From Pseudomonadota bacterium (GTDB taxonomy: Bacteria; Pseudomonadota; Alphaproteobacteria; Rhizobiales; MH13), in the NCBI GenBank assembly GCA_039024915.1, contig JBCCPK010000005.1, positions 326,636 through 390,635 on the forward strand: a DNA stretch of 64,000 nt, written 5' to 3'. The translations under genes and the position numbers were made by a program. Each line of letters begins with the position of its first letter. The stretch's first letter is position 1. This document shows, in pieces, positions 48,240-57,479 of this stretch. The notes under the pieces are model-generated. The model was given only the letters and a program-made list of their open reading frames with translations. It was not told where the DNA came from and did not search any database.

Positions 48240-50145
48240 GCGCTTGAAACAAGCACTAGGGTTATCGAAGAGGTCGCTCGATGCGGCCGGTGGTGGTCGA
48301 AGGTGGGCTGATGACCGGCGCATCAACAGCGTCGGTGATCTGCACCGCGAAGCCGCGACGATCAGTGCACGGGCAACCCACTTCGCCCTGAACACGCCAA
48401 CCGGCTCTCGCATCATTGATAGCCTGACGGCAAACCTTGTCGGTGCCGGCATCGTGCCGCGTTCTGAGCATCCGACAGAGCGGACGAGGCAGCGCTTACA
48501 GGTCGCTTTCAAAGCTTGGACCGATAAAGCAGATGCCGATGGTCGATCCGACTTCTATGGCCTTCAGGCGCATGCGGTCCGCGATCTCGTGACCCACGGC
48601 GAATTTCTTTTCAACGTTGTTGTCAGCGAGGATCAAACACCGCGATTGCGTCGGCTACATCCTGACCAACTCGATCGCAGCTATACCCGCAACACAGCGA
48701 CTTCCATTATTCACCAAGGCGTTGAGCTCGACCGCGACGGTCGCGTGAGTGCTTATTGGATACGCCCTGACCTCCAGGGTGTAGCGTTGGCCGGGGTGTC
48801 GATCACGCCCGTTCGTATCCCGGCCAGCGATATCATCCACGGCTTTAGGCAGCTGGTACCCGGCCAGCTTCGCGGGATTTCTTGGTTCGCGCCGGTTCTG
48901 CTTGCAGCAAAAGAATTGGATGCGCTCGCTGATGCTATGTTGGTTCGCGCCAAGGTGGCCGCACTTCATGCTGGCTTTGTCCGTGATGCGCGCGGCGAGA
49001 CGCCCTACACCGGTACACAAACGCAGACCGAGCTCAACGCGGGCCTTGAGCCTGGCGCTCTTATTGTCTTGCCAGAGGGGAAGGACGTTGAGCTTCCCGC
49101 CGTACCCGATCAGGGCGGTGCAAATGAACTCATGATGGCCAGTTACCGATTAATTGCGGCCGGTGTTGGCGTTCCCTACGCCGCTGCAACGGGTGACTAC
49201 TCGCAAGCCAATTATTCAAGCGAGCGGGCTTCGCAACTCGAATACCGCCGTTTCCTAGAGATGGTTCAGCACCACGTCCTGGTATTTCTCTTTTGCCGGC
49301 CAGTTTGGGCGCGCTTTATCCGGTGGCAGGTGCTGCAGGGAACCATCACGGCGCGGTCCTATTTGACGGATCGGAGTGCGGTACAAGCGGTGAAATGGCT
49401 ACCACCAGCATGGCCGTGGGTTGATCCGCAAAAAGACCTTAAGGCGGTTGAGACCGAGCTGTCTCTTGGTCTGTCCTCCAGAGCTCAGAAGGTTGCTGAG
49501 CGCGGATATGACATCGAAGACGTTGATCGCGAGCGCGCTGCTGATCAGGCAAGGTCACTCGAGCTGGGCTTGGCGCCACAAGTTGAGCTAGCCGTGGCGC
49601 CGTCCGATCCGGTCAGTGATGATGACGAAGTAAACCGCACGCGGGACGCTGCGGCAACCATTGTACGGGCTGCGTTCCGTCCGTCGACCGCCAATGACGA
49701 TGACCGCACGGTTGATCTGGTCGCCAGTGCTGGGGCCGATGTTCCGCGAATGGACTTTGATGGCCCCTACCTCGAGCGCTTGGTGGTCAGCAAAGATGCC
49801 GTCGACCTTTCGCGTCTTGATGGCATGCCGCTGCTCGATACGCATCGGCAGGATGGTTTGGAACGCGTTCTGGGCGTCGTGCTCTCGGCCCGCGTACAGC
49901 GCGGGAAGATCCTCGTGTCTGTTCAGGTTTCCCAGCGTCACACAGCGATCTGGGAAGACATTCGATCCGGAATTATCGGCAACGTTTCCGTCGGCTACGT
50001 GGCTCTCCAGTGGCAGGACAAGGACGACCCGCGAACGGGCGTGCGGGTCCGAACTGTCACGAAATGGGAGTTGCGTGAGGTTTCTCTTGTTCCAGTGGGT
50101 GCCGACCCCGCTGGCAAAGTCCGATCAGGAAAGGAAGCGGCATGA
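48232..50145 (+). CDS. Lambda-type portal protein fused to prohead protease (S78)
   Basis: A 637-residue protein. Residues about 1-450 are a lambda-family portal (INSVGDLHREAATISARATH, PTGSRIIDSLTANLVGAGIV, YAAATGDYSQANYSSERAS). Residues about 475-637 are an HK97-type prohead protease: LLDTHRQDGLERVLGVV (catalytic His), GNVSVGYVALQW (catalytic Ser) and WELREVSLVPVGADPAG. The frame is continuous, with no internal stop or obvious re-initiation site. In many related phages the protease is instead fused to the capsid protein. ATG 48232 was preferred. ATGA overlap with the capsid gene. Confidence 0.88.
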   Translation: MLERLKQALGLSKRSLDAAGGGRRWADDRRINSVGDLHREAATISARATHFALNTPTGSRIIDSLTANLVGAGIVPRSEHPTERTRQRLQVAFKAWTDKADADGRSDFYGLQAHAVRDLVTHGEFLFNVVVSEDQTPRLRRLHPDQLDRSYTRNTATSIIHQGVELDRDGRVSAYWIRPDLQGVALAGVSITPVRIPASDIIHGFRQLVPGQLRGISWFAPVLLAAKELDALADAMLVRAKVAALHAGFVRDARGETPYTGTQTQTELNAGLEPGALIVLPEGKDVELPAVPDQGGANELMMASYRLIAAGVGVPYAAATGDYSQANYSSERASQLEYRRFLEMVQHHVLVFLFCRPVWARFIRWQVLQGTITARSYLTDRSAVQAVKWLPPAWPWVDPQKDLKAVETELSLGLSSRAQKVAERGYDIEDVDRERAADQARSLELGLAPQVELAVAPSDPVSDDDEVNRTRDAAATIVRAAFRPSTANDDDRTVDLVASAGADVPRMDFDGPYLERLVVSKDAVDLSRLDGMPLLDTHRQDGLERVLGVVLSARVQRGKILVSVQVSQRHTAIWEDIRSGIIGNVSVGYVALQWQDKDDPRTGVRVRTVTKWELREVSLVPVGADPAGKVRSGKEAA

Positions 50146-51548
50146 GCCGTAACAAAGAAGCGGTGGCCCGACCGCAAATGACCCGGGCCGACGACAGCGT
50201 CGCGACGACGCAGGCACCTCCGACCAACAACCGAGCGGAGGCTGAAACAAGCGTCACGGAAACGCCGCCGCTTGTCACCCCGATCCCAGACCGCACGGCG
50301 GTCAACGCTGAGATCCGCTCGCTTGCCACGGTGCATGACCTGGGCTCGGATTGGGCAAACGGTCTTATTGATCGCGGCGCAACGGAAAACGAGGCGCGCA
50401 CGGCAGCTTTGCAAGCCTTGAGCCAGCGCCAGGCACCGACGAAACCACTGACGCCCCGCCTACAGGTATTGGCCAACAATGATGATCCGCAGGTGATCAC
50501 GGCGCGGATGGCTGAAGCCCTCTATGCAACACGCGCCAATCCCAGGCACGAGCTTTCCGAAGCGGCGCGGCCCTACGCCGGCATGACGACGCTGGACATG
50601 GCGCGCGATTGCCTAAGCCGGAGCGGGGTATCGATCACCGGGATGCAACCGCACCAAGTGATTACGCGAGCCCTGCACACCACATCTGATTTTCCGACGA
50701 TTTTTGCCGACACAGCAAACCGGGTTTTGCGTGATGCTTATGCGGCGGCGCCCGCTGTTCTGCGGACCGTGGCACGGCAGACAACCATGCGCGACTTCCG
50801 AGCACGCACCCATGTTCAGGCCGCCGATCTCGCAAAGCTCGAAAAGGTCAACGAGTCTGGCGAGTACAAGTATTCCGGCTTCGTGGAAGCGAAGGAAAGC
50901 TACGCGATCGGGACCTATGGCACGATTATCGGACTTACCCGACAAGCCATCATCAATGACGATCTTGGTGCCTTCAACGACGTTGCTGGCCAGTTAGGGC
51001 GAGCATCAACCGAGTTTGAAGCGCAATTCATGGTCGACTTGGTGGTCAGCAACGCTGGATCTGGGCCGATCATGGATGACGGCGACGCCTTGTTTCATGC
51101 CAACCATGGAAACCTGGCGGCAAGCGCATCCGAGATGACGGTTACATCGATTTCGAGCGCTCGATTGGCCATGCGTCGCCAAAAAGGTATCAACGGCCGC
51201 GTCATAGCCGCGACCCCGAAGTACCTGCTGGTACCGCCGGAGCTGGAGACTAGGGCGGAATCGCTTGTGACCATCGTGACGCCCACCCGTACCGATGACG
51301 TAAACCCGTTTGGGGGCCGTCTCGAAGTGCTTGTCGAGCCCCGACTGACCGATGCCGAGCGTTGGTACCTCGTCGCAGACCCAACGCAGGTTGAGGGCCT
51401 TGAGTATGCCTATCTTCAGGGTGCTGAGGGTCCGCAAACGGAAAGCCGGGCAGGCTTTGAGGTTGATGGTGTCGAAATCAAAGTTCGCGTGGACTTCGGT
51501 GCTGCATTCCTCGACTGGCGTGGCTGGTATGCGAACGATGGGTCCTGA
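50142..51548 (+). CDS. Major capsid protein, Mu gpT-like
   Basis: A 468-residue protein. The N-terminal 100 residues are Thr/Pro/Ala-rich (TQAPPTNNRAEAETSVTETP) and may be a scaffold-like delta region removed by the protease. The rest has LHTTSDFPTIFADTANRVLRD, GTYGTIIGLTRQAIINDDLG and the C-terminal VDGVEIKVRVDFGAAFLDWR, as in Mu-like gpT capsid proteins. It is the major shell protein. Overlaps the upstream and downstream genes by 4 and 1 bp. Confidence 0.85.
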   Translation: MSRNKEAVARPQMTRADDSVATTQAPPTNNRAEAETSVTETPPLVTPIPDRTAVNAEIRSLATVHDLGSDWANGLIDRGATENEARTAALQALSQRQAPTKPLTPRLQVLANNDDPQVITARMAEALYATRANPRHELSEAARPYAGMTTLDMARDCLSRSGVSITGMQPHQVITRALHTTSDFPTIFADTANRVLRDAYAAAPAVLRTVARQTTMRDFRARTHVQAADLAKLEKVNESGEYKYSGFVEAKESYAIGTYGTIIGLTRQAIINDDLGAFNDVAGQLGRASTEFEAQFMVDLVVSNAGSGPIMDDGDALFHANHGNLAASASEMTVTSISSARLAMRRQKGINGRVIAATPKYLLVPPELETRAESLVTIVTPTRTDDVNPFGGRLEVLVEPRLTDAERWYLVADPTQVEGLEYAYLQGAEGPQTESRAGFEVDGVEIKVRVDFGAAFLDWRGWYANDGS

Positions 51549-51769
51549 TGATGCCCGAAACGGTTCAGCAGCTTGAAACTCAGCTTTCTGCTCTTCGCGC
51601 CGCCCGAGCCGGCGGCGTGAAGTCGGTCTCTTACGGCGATCGAACAATCGAATACCGGTCCGACCGCGAGCTCGCCGCTGCTATCGCAGACGTCGAACAT
51701 CGCCTCACCGGTCTGGTAGGGCCAGGGCCTACCAGGACCGTCTACATCACCTCTTCGAAAGGGACTTAG
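51548..51769 (+). CDS. Phage head-tail joining protein, gpW-like
   Basis: A 73-residue protein with the gpW-like phrase LRAARAGGVKSVSYGDRTIEY and SDRELAAAIADVEHRL. gpW-type proteins sit below the portal and allow tail attachment. Its presence without any tail gene implies that tails come from elsewhere. Confidence 0.75.
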   Translation: MMPETVQQLETQLSALRAARAGGVKSVSYGDRTIEYRSDRELAAAIADVEHRLTGLVGPGPTRTVYITSSKGT

Positions 51770-51774
51770 GATCC

Positions 51775-52110
51775 ATGAAGAACTTTGTTCAGCAAGGCAA
51801 TGTCATCACAACTGAAACCCCAGTTGGTGGGATCTTAAGCGGCCAGGGATTGCTCTCTGGCTACTTGTTTGGCGTGGCTGCGACCACCCAAACCGAAGGA
51901 GATCACGTTGCTCTGCACACGCAGGGTGTCTTTGATCTCGCGAAAACCAGCGGGCAGTCATACGCATTCGGAGACCGGATCTATTGGGATGCGACGGCTA
52001 GAGCGGTGACGTCAACATCGAGTGGTAACCGGAGAATTGGCATTGCTGTTGAGGCAGCCGCCGCCGGCGCAACAACCGCCCGCGTTCGGCTCGACGGACA
52101 CGCCGTTTAA
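51775..52110 (+). CDS. DUF2190 family capsid-associated protein
   Basis: A 111-residue protein starting MKNFVQQGNVITTETPVGG, with SGYLFGVAATTQTEGDHVAL and the hydrophobic core FGDRIYWDATARAVTSTSSG. DUF2190 proteins occur next to capsid genes and are thought to be decoration or head-stabilising proteins. Confidence 0.8.
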   Translation: MKNFVQQGNVITTETPVGGILSGQGLLSGYLFGVAATTQTEGDHVALHTQGVFDLAKTSGQSYAFGDRIYWDATARAVTSTSSGNRRIGIAVEAAAAGATTARVRLDGHAV

Positions 52111-52220
52111 GGCATTTGCGCCAGCCTCCTTCGGGGTGAGCGGCCCACCCTCAAGATCGTCTAGCGCTGGCGCAATGGCCTGCTTGGCGATTCGGCCGCA
52201 TACAACCTGGAGCGAATGCC

Positions 52221-52601
52221 ATGTCTGATGATGCCTTGAGACTGCTGACCGTTCGAGAGTTCGCGGAACAGGTAAATCTCAAGAGATCGCAGGTTGACCG
52301 GCTGATCCGTGATGGCCAGCTCGCGTATGTCAGGGTCGGCCAGAGGAAGATGGTTCATCGTCAAGCGTGGGAGCGGTTCCTTTCAGAGAATACGGAGACA
52401 GCATGCCCCGTCGAAACCAAGGCCCCCGTCTACACTTCCTCGAGAAGCGAGGCGTCTACTACATCGTCTGGACGCAAAGCGGTCGAAGCAAACAGCGCAG
52501 CACGGGCACTGCAGACCGCCAGCAGGCTGAAATCGCGCTCGCGGAGTTCTTGCACCAACGGCAGCGAAAGGCTGGTCCACGTGCTCCCGATGAAGTCCTG
52601 A
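52221..52601 (+). CDS. Excisionase-like helix-turn-helix protein overlapping the integrase gene
   Basis: The first 57 residues form an excisionase-type winged helix (LLTVREFAEQVNLKRSQVDRL, then IRDGQLAYVRVGQRKMVHRQ). The following 69 residues (Ser/Arg-rich) are in a region that also encodes the integrase N-terminus in another frame, so the real C-terminus may be a low-information tail. It probably acts as Xis. Confidence 0.7.
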   Translation: MSDDALRLLTVREFAEQVNLKRSQVDRLIRDGQLAYVRVGQRKMVHRQAWERFLSENTETACPVETKAPVYTSSRSEASTTSSGRKAVEANSAARALQTASRLKSRSRSSCTNGSERLVHVLPMKS

Positions 52602-53422
52602 TTACAGACCTTCTGGTTGACTACGCCGAAGCGAAGGCCGCCACCGTCGTCGCGGTCGATCGCATAGCCTACGCGCTTGTGCCACTTGCCGAGTTCTGGG
52701 AGGGCCGGACAGCCGCGAACGTAACAAGCGAAACCACAGCTGCCTACGATAGGTGGCGCGGTCGATCTGCGGGAACGGTGCGGCGCGAGTTGGGCGTGTT
52801 GCGTGCTGCCATCAACCATGCCCATCAGGAGGGCAGACTCACGCGGACCATCCATGTCAAGCTTCCGGACCGACCAGAACCGAAGGATCGATGGCTCACA
52901 AAGCGTGAAGCGGCCCGTCTATTGAATGCTGCCCTGCGAGAGCCGACGGTGCGCCTATATCTGCCGCTGTTTATCGTGCTCGGGTTGCGTACTGGCGCGC
53001 GCAAAGAGGCCATCCTGAGTCTTCGCTGGTCACAAGTTGACCTCGAGAGCGGACGCATCGACTTCAACCAGCCAGGGCGCAAACGCACCAACAAGCGTCG
53101 ATCGCGAATACCCATTCCGCGAAAGGTGCTGCACCAGCTTCGCCGCGCCAGGCTGCGCGGAAGCGAACTGGGGTTCGTAATTAACCGAGATGGCAAGCGC
53201 ATCAAGGACATCAAAAAGGGCTTCGCCGCTGCATGCCGACGGGCTGGCCTGCAAGACGTGAGTCCCCACACCTTGAGGCACACCTGCGCGACATGGCTCA
53301 TGCAAAACGGCGTTTCCATGTACGAGGCAAGCGGCTTCCTTGGCATGTCACTTGAGACGCTTGAGCGCACCTACGCCCACCAGCATCCCGATTTCCTAAG
53401 AAGCGCTTCGGAGGGGACCTGA
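52403..53422 (+). CDS. Tyrosine-family site-specific integrase
   Basis: A 339-residue tyrosine recombinase: an N-terminal AT-hook-like/arm-binding region starting MPRRNQGPRLHFLEKRGV, a core-binding domain, and a catalytic domain with Arg (VLGLRTGARKEAILSLRW), HxxR (SPHTLRHTCATWLMQ) and Tyr (LERTYAHQHPD). All catalytic residues look intact. It integrates the element into tRNA-Arg. The start overlaps the excisionase-like gene by up to 199 bp. Confidence 0.93.
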   Translation: MPRRNQGPRLHFLEKRGVYYIVWTQSGRSKQRSTGTADRQQAEIALAEFLHQRQRKAGPRAPDEVLITDLLVDYAEAKAATVVAVDRIAYALVPLAEFWEGRTAANVTSETTAAYDRWRGRSAGTVRRELGVLRAAINHAHQEGRLTRTIHVKLPDRPEPKDRWLTKREAARLLNAALREPTVRLYLPLFIVLGLRTGARKEAILSLRWSQVDLESGRIDFNQPGRKRTNKRRSRIPIPRKVLHQLRRARLRGSELGFVINRDGKRIKDIKKGFAAACRRAGLQDVSPHTLRHTCATWLMQNGVSMYEASGFLGMSLETLERTYAHQHPDFLRSASEGT

Positions 53423-53425
53423 TGT

Positions 53426-53446
53426 TGTCCGCAGATTGTCCGCGCA
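53426..53446. repeat. Right terminal 21-bp repeat
   Basis: Matches 42265-42285 at 20 of 21 positions, starting four bases after the integrase stop. Probable right arm site. Confidence 0.65.
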
Positions 53447-53530
53447 ATCATGGCGTCGGAGGGGTAAAACCGGGTGGAAGAATGATAGGTAATCCAATGA
53501 AATCAGACTACTTAGAGCCTGTCCGCTCTT

Positions 53531-53575
53531 CTCCGAAGGCAGAGGCCAGAGGTTCGAATCCTCTCGGGTGCGCCA
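53531..53575. repeat. Right attachment repeat (attR)
   Basis: Copy of the tRNA-Arg 3' half. Differences from the left copy include a C-G to G-C swap that keeps the T-stem paired (AGAGG/CCTCT versus ACAGG/CCTGT), so it descends from a functional tRNA. Confidence 0.9.
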
Positions 53576-53713
53576 GACCTTCGAGCGCGGCAACCAAATT
53601 CAAAAGTGGGTCCGAGCGTTGTTCGAACCGTTGCGTCATTATATCAATGACCTAAGGGAACTCGGTCTCGGGGCAGAGCTACGGAAACAACCATACAGTA
53701 ACCACCGATCAGG

Positions 53714-54372
53714 TCACTTTGACACCGGTCGCGCCTGCTTCGGGTGAGACTTGACCTCGATCATCACTCCGCCTTCGATCCTTCGCACTGCTTCATCAAT
53801 CGAGGCAAGCGGAACCAGAAACCATTCGCGCGGACTGACGGGAGGGCGAAACCGGTCCTTAACTTTGATGTCAAGACACGCGGGCTCAACCACCCGAAGG
53901 ATGAGCATCTCTAACTTGCTTCGGCCGATATTAAAGAGCTCGTGACGGGTAACGGTCTCGACATCAGCTAGAAGAAAAGTCGGATCATTCCTGGCGTTGG
54001 CAATCCGCCTTTCGACCTTGCCACTGGCGATGCCAACCTTGTGCAGCACGTCGCGGTGCTCAGTGACAACCCGTCGAACGGCCTTGCTGTGCAGAACGCA
54101 GATCGTGCCGCTGGCCTGATCATCTTGATCCGCCGCATGATGCGCAAGCCTCTAACCAGCTCGTCCTCGACCTGATCAAAAAGCGGTTTGAAGGTCTCGA
54201 AATCCTCGCGGTAGTCGTGGTTGGCCATTTCCTCGACGTCTTGAAGCAAGCCCATACGATCAAGTTGCATGACGAGATCGCGGCATTCTTCAAGCTGGCG
54301 GATACGGTCCAGGCGCAGCATAAAGGCGCTCAAAGGAATCGCGAACTTCACCGTGTTGCGGTGGGCGCCCAT
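53714..54372 (-). pseudogene. Decayed GIY-YIG nuclease family gene
   Basis: Two pieces in different frames. The upstream piece has LRLDRIRQLEECRDLVMQ and ANHDYREDFETFKPLFDQV. The downstream piece (GTG at 54049) has HKVGIASGKVERRIANARND and DPTFLLADVETVTRHELFN, then SPREWFLVPLASIDEAV. Both match the T5orf172/GIY-YIG nuclease family. A frameshift lies near 54150. The 5' end is cut by transposase debris near 54380. Confidence 0.65.
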
Positions 54373-54388
54373 GTTCCACTGACCCCGC

Positions 54389-55056
54389 TCATTGGATCCG
54401 TTCTTGCAAGGGCGATCCCGGATAGATGAGGACCGGTTTGATGCCCGCCTGTCGAAGCCAGTTCTGCATCGCTTCTGCAGCATACTCATGCGGCGGCTTA
54501 CGCGGCCTTCGGCCACGGTCCCCCTCCTCAGTGTCTGAACGGATGAATGTGGGCGAACCATGCTTGAGCAGCGGCGGCTGGAGGACTTTGAGGACGTCGT
54601 CCGCTCCGATCTTGAGGCGAACGGTCACTGCCAAGGCCTGCCGGGTGTACTCATCGAGAACCGTGAGTATCTTACAGCTGCGACCATTGCTGGGCTTGTC
54701 GTGGACGATGCCGATGGCCTGACGCCTTTCCTGTGTGGTCAGGCCCCGGGCTTTTGGTGGCAGAGGGTTTGCTTGAGGATCAACTTGTCCAGTTCGAGCT
54801 CCGCAACGATCGTCTTCATTCGTGCGTTCTCTTTCTCGAGGCTCTTCATCATGGACAGCTGAGACCGCCCCATCCCGCCAAACCTCTTGCTCTATATTTA
54901 AGACGTCGCGTCGCTGATCCGGACGCTCCGGCAACCTGAGGTCACCTCATCGCCGGCTGGCAGCTGCAGCTCAATTTCGCGCAGCAGCTTCAGAACGCTC
55001 TCCGCCGAATGTCGCTTCCTCGCCCTGGCAAAGTTCCCTCTCGCTGCCAGTGTCAT
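54389..55056 (-). pseudogene. IS3-family transposase remnant
   Basis: Pieces in different frames on the minus strand. The orfA-like part (KRHSAESVLKLLREIELQ, then SMMKSLEKENARMKTIVAEL in another frame) is followed by an orfB/rve-like part (KILTVLDEYTRQALAV, AEAMQNWLRQAGIKPVLIYP). The usual SDNGPEF motif is lost to a short replacement and the C-terminus is missing. Non-functional. Confidence 0.7.
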
Positions 55057-55284
55057 GGCCCAGTTCTAAGCGGGGGAGGGAGAGCTGTTTAGCAGAGTAG
55101 CCTACGCACCCCCACCTCAAAAAACACGTGCCAAAAAACCATTCTTGGTGCTTCCAAAGCTGTGGGGTCAGGGAGCGTTCCGCGACGCTGCGAACGTAGG
55201 CTCTGAGCCCATTTTTGCTGAATGCTTTGGACCGTGCGAATGTCTGGTAAATGGCGAAGCAAAGAGTGCGTATGGGCTTGAAAG

Positions 55285-55524
55285 TTGCTAGGTTGGAACT
55301 CTGAAGATGGATGGCAGTTCAGCACTCTCGGCGCAATTCTAGTGGTCGGCGTTATCGCCTTCACGCTCTATCGCAACCGGGTCCGTCGCAAATCACTCCG
55401 CAAACGAGAAGATGGAACTTACGTCTGGGTCGAATGGCATGGGGGCGTGCGCACTTCAGACCGAGACCCTCGGGAACCAGGTGGTGAGTGGGCTAGCGAC
55501 GGCGATGGGGACGGTGGCGACTGA
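55285..55524 (+). CDS. Small membrane-anchored hypothetical protein
   Basis: A 79-residue frame with one hydrophobic segment (LGAILVVGVIAFTLY), a basic stretch (RNRVRRKSLRKREDG) and an acidic glycine-rich tail. The phrase GTYVWVEWHGGVRTSDRDP seems conserved-protein-like. Only a TTG (55285) or later GTG can start it, and the ribosome site is weak, so the gene is tentative. Confidence 0.5.
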   Translation: MLGWNSEDGWQFSTLGAILVVGVIAFTLYRNRVRRKSLRKREDGTYVWVEWHGGVRTSDRDPREPGGEWASDGDGDGGD

Positions 55525-55596
55525 ACCAGTTGCCTAAACAGCGGTCTTCAAAATCTAATAATCTAAGGCAGCTTCGTCCGCATAGGCGACCTTCGG

Positions 55597-56775
55597 CTAT
55601 GCCCGCTTTGCTACCAGTTCTCTTGTCGCTCGATAGACGCCGGTGAGAAGCACGGCGCCGAGAACGTACATCCCGGCTACAGCGAGGTAGCTGGCGTCGT
55701 CACCAAAAGTACGGCCAAGGAACAGAAGCAGCGGCGTACCAAGCAAATTGCCAATGTTGCCGGTTTGCGCGAGGCACCCATAGCTTAAGGCACGGTCCGG
55801 CACGCTCTCATTGAGCTCAGGAACCGCGGCGAAGCTTGCGCCCTGGACAAGGCCTAGAATGGCGAACAACCCGACCGCAAATGCGAGCTGCAGATCAAGC
55901 GCCACGTTCGCCACGATGAACGCCGCCGCAAGCGCGAAGCCCAGTGCAACGACGAGAAGGCTCGAGACGAGCCTGAGAAGTATGGGCACGAAGAACAGCG
56001 ATACACCAATGCTGACCAGCGGCATCAAGCCAGCCGCGAGGTTGGCAACGTCACTGGGCAACTGCGCAGGTAGCACCGCGATGATCGAGACGAATGTCAG
56101 CGTGTAAATCAGCCAACCGAGGCCCGGACCGCTCAGCTTGACGGAGCTGTAGACCCGTCGATGCAACTCGAGGATTGGTGAACGTGCAGCCGTGGCGGTC
56201 GTGTTGGATTGAATTGGGTTCCGCACACTCACGACAATCAGAGCAGCGATAAGGAGCATCAAGACCCCATGACCGACGAACAGCGCTGAAAGAGAGCCAG
56301 CGCCAATCAGCGGGAGTACGATCCAAGCAACAATGGCAAAGGCAACGCCGAAAAATGTGCTCCACAGCGTCATGGCAGCGCCCATGAAGCGCGGATGCGT
56401 GAGCTGGCTGATCAAGGTGGGGGCGGAAACCACAATCGCCAGGTGAGAACCGCCTTCCAGCAACCGGCTAATCAGCATCGGGGCGAACGCAGGAATGGAC
56501 GCCTGCCAAAGTGACAGGCCGCTGCCGAGGACGAGACCGCCAAGCAACAGACGCCGGGCCCCAAGGCGGTTAACCAGGTTGCCGGCAACGATACCGAACA
56601 CTGCACCGACCAAGCTGATGAGAGACAGCAGCCAGCCAACCTCGCTACCGGCGTCCGGGTAGAGGTCCTGGAAGGATGCAAAAGGGATGGCGATTTTGGC
56701 GAACTGCGATGCAGCTGCGATCCCGGCCAAATAAAGCAGCAGGACCCTGTAAATCGCAAACAGTGAGACCATCAT
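55597..56775 (-). CDS. MFS transporter
   Basis: A 392-residue protein with about twelve hydrophobic segments and the loop LVNRLGARRLLLGGL between helices 2 and 3, typical of the major facilitator superfamily. The substrate is unknown. It lies 55 bp after an XRE regulator on the same strand, so the regulator, the upstream Old Yellow Enzyme and this transporter may share a transcript. Confidence 0.85.
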   Translation of the reverse strand: MMVSLFAIYRVLLLYLAGIAAASQFAKIAIPFASFQDLYPDAGSEVGWLLSLISLVGAVFGIVAGNLVNRLGARRLLLGGLVLGSGLSLWQASIPAFAPMLISRLLEGGSHLAIVVSAPTLISQLTHPRFMGAAMTLWSTFFGVAFAIVAWIVLPLIGAGSLSALFVGHGVLMLLIAALIVVSVRNPIQSNTTATAARSPILELHRRVYSSVKLSGPGLGWLIYTLTFVSIIAVLPAQLPSDVANLAAGLMPLVSIGVSLFFVPILLRLVSSLLVVALGFALAAAFIVANVALDLQLAFAVGLFAILGLVQGASFAAVPELNESVPDRALSYGCLAQTGNIGNLLGTPLLLFLGRTFGDDASYLAVAGMYVLGAVLLTGVYRATRELVAKRA

Positions 56776-56830
56776 TCGGTTGGAGTACCGCCCGACGACC
56801 TCGCAGGCGACGCATAAATTATGCGCGGTG

Positions 56831-57460
56831 CTAGATGCCCGTCACCAGGCGGGCTGGTGTGCCGTCAGACAGGTAAATGCGCTCCCACATGATCCCGCCA
56901 GCACTGATGTTGATTTCAGGGTAGCTGCGGCCTGACGTCTTGAATGACTTGGGTTGCGGCATCAATTCATCCCACCAGCCAGTCTCGTTGAGTTCCCTCT
57001 CCGCCTCGCGGATTTCATCTGTGGCGAACTGCCAAAGCGAAACCCCAAGAAGTTCTCGCTGGTTGGCCCTCCAGTCTTCAGCGCGGGACATCGAGTAGGC
57101 CAGACAGACATGGCTTGCTTCATCAACGAGATGCACGCAATCACGTGTGTTTTCGACTAGCCTCTTCAGTGCGGCATCGTCAGCGCGCAGGTTTGCAAGT
57201 TCCTCAAAGACACGTACCTGCGTTTCCCAGTCGGGAAGTTGCATGCCCTGTTCCCAGCGCGAGACTGTTGTCTGGTTGATACCGATGGCTGTCGCCAGAG
57301 CGTCTTGCTTCAATCCAGCCGCAACGCGCTGGCGTTTCAGGCGCTTCCCAAAAAAGGGAAACGGCTCCGACTTAGCTGAAGGGACCGGACACCGCCCATC
57401 GGTCTGACGCTTCAATGCGGCGCCTGTGCATCCGCCAGTAGGTGCATCTGTCGGTTTCAT
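56831..57460 (-). CDS. XRE-family regulator with C-terminal sensory-like domain
   Basis: A 209-residue protein. The helix-turn-helix (QDALATAIGINQTTVSRWEQ, about residues 55-75) is followed by a C-terminal part (HLVDEASHVCLAYSMSRAED, GVSLWQFATDEIREAER) that looks PAS-like. I chose MKPTDAPTGG because the longer frame overlaps the upstream gene. It lies 19 bp after the Old Yellow Enzyme gene. Confidence 0.75.
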   Translation of the reverse strand: MKPTDAPTGGCTGAALKRQTDGRCPVPSAKSEPFPFFGKRLKRQRVAAGLKQDALATAIGINQTTVSRWEQGMQLPDWETQVRVFEELANLRADDAALKRLVENTRDCVHLVDEASHVCLAYSMSRAEDWRANQRELLGVSLWQFATDEIREAERELNETGWWDELMPQPKSFKTSGRSYPEINISAGGIMWERIYLSDGTPARLVTGI

Positions 57461-57479
57461 GCGATCTCCAAGTCGCCTG

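Noticed and set aside
53531..53575. Second tRNA gene at the right end of the element
   Set aside because: Only the anticodon-loop-to-CCA half is present; no acceptor 5' strand or D arm precedes it, so it is an attachment copy.
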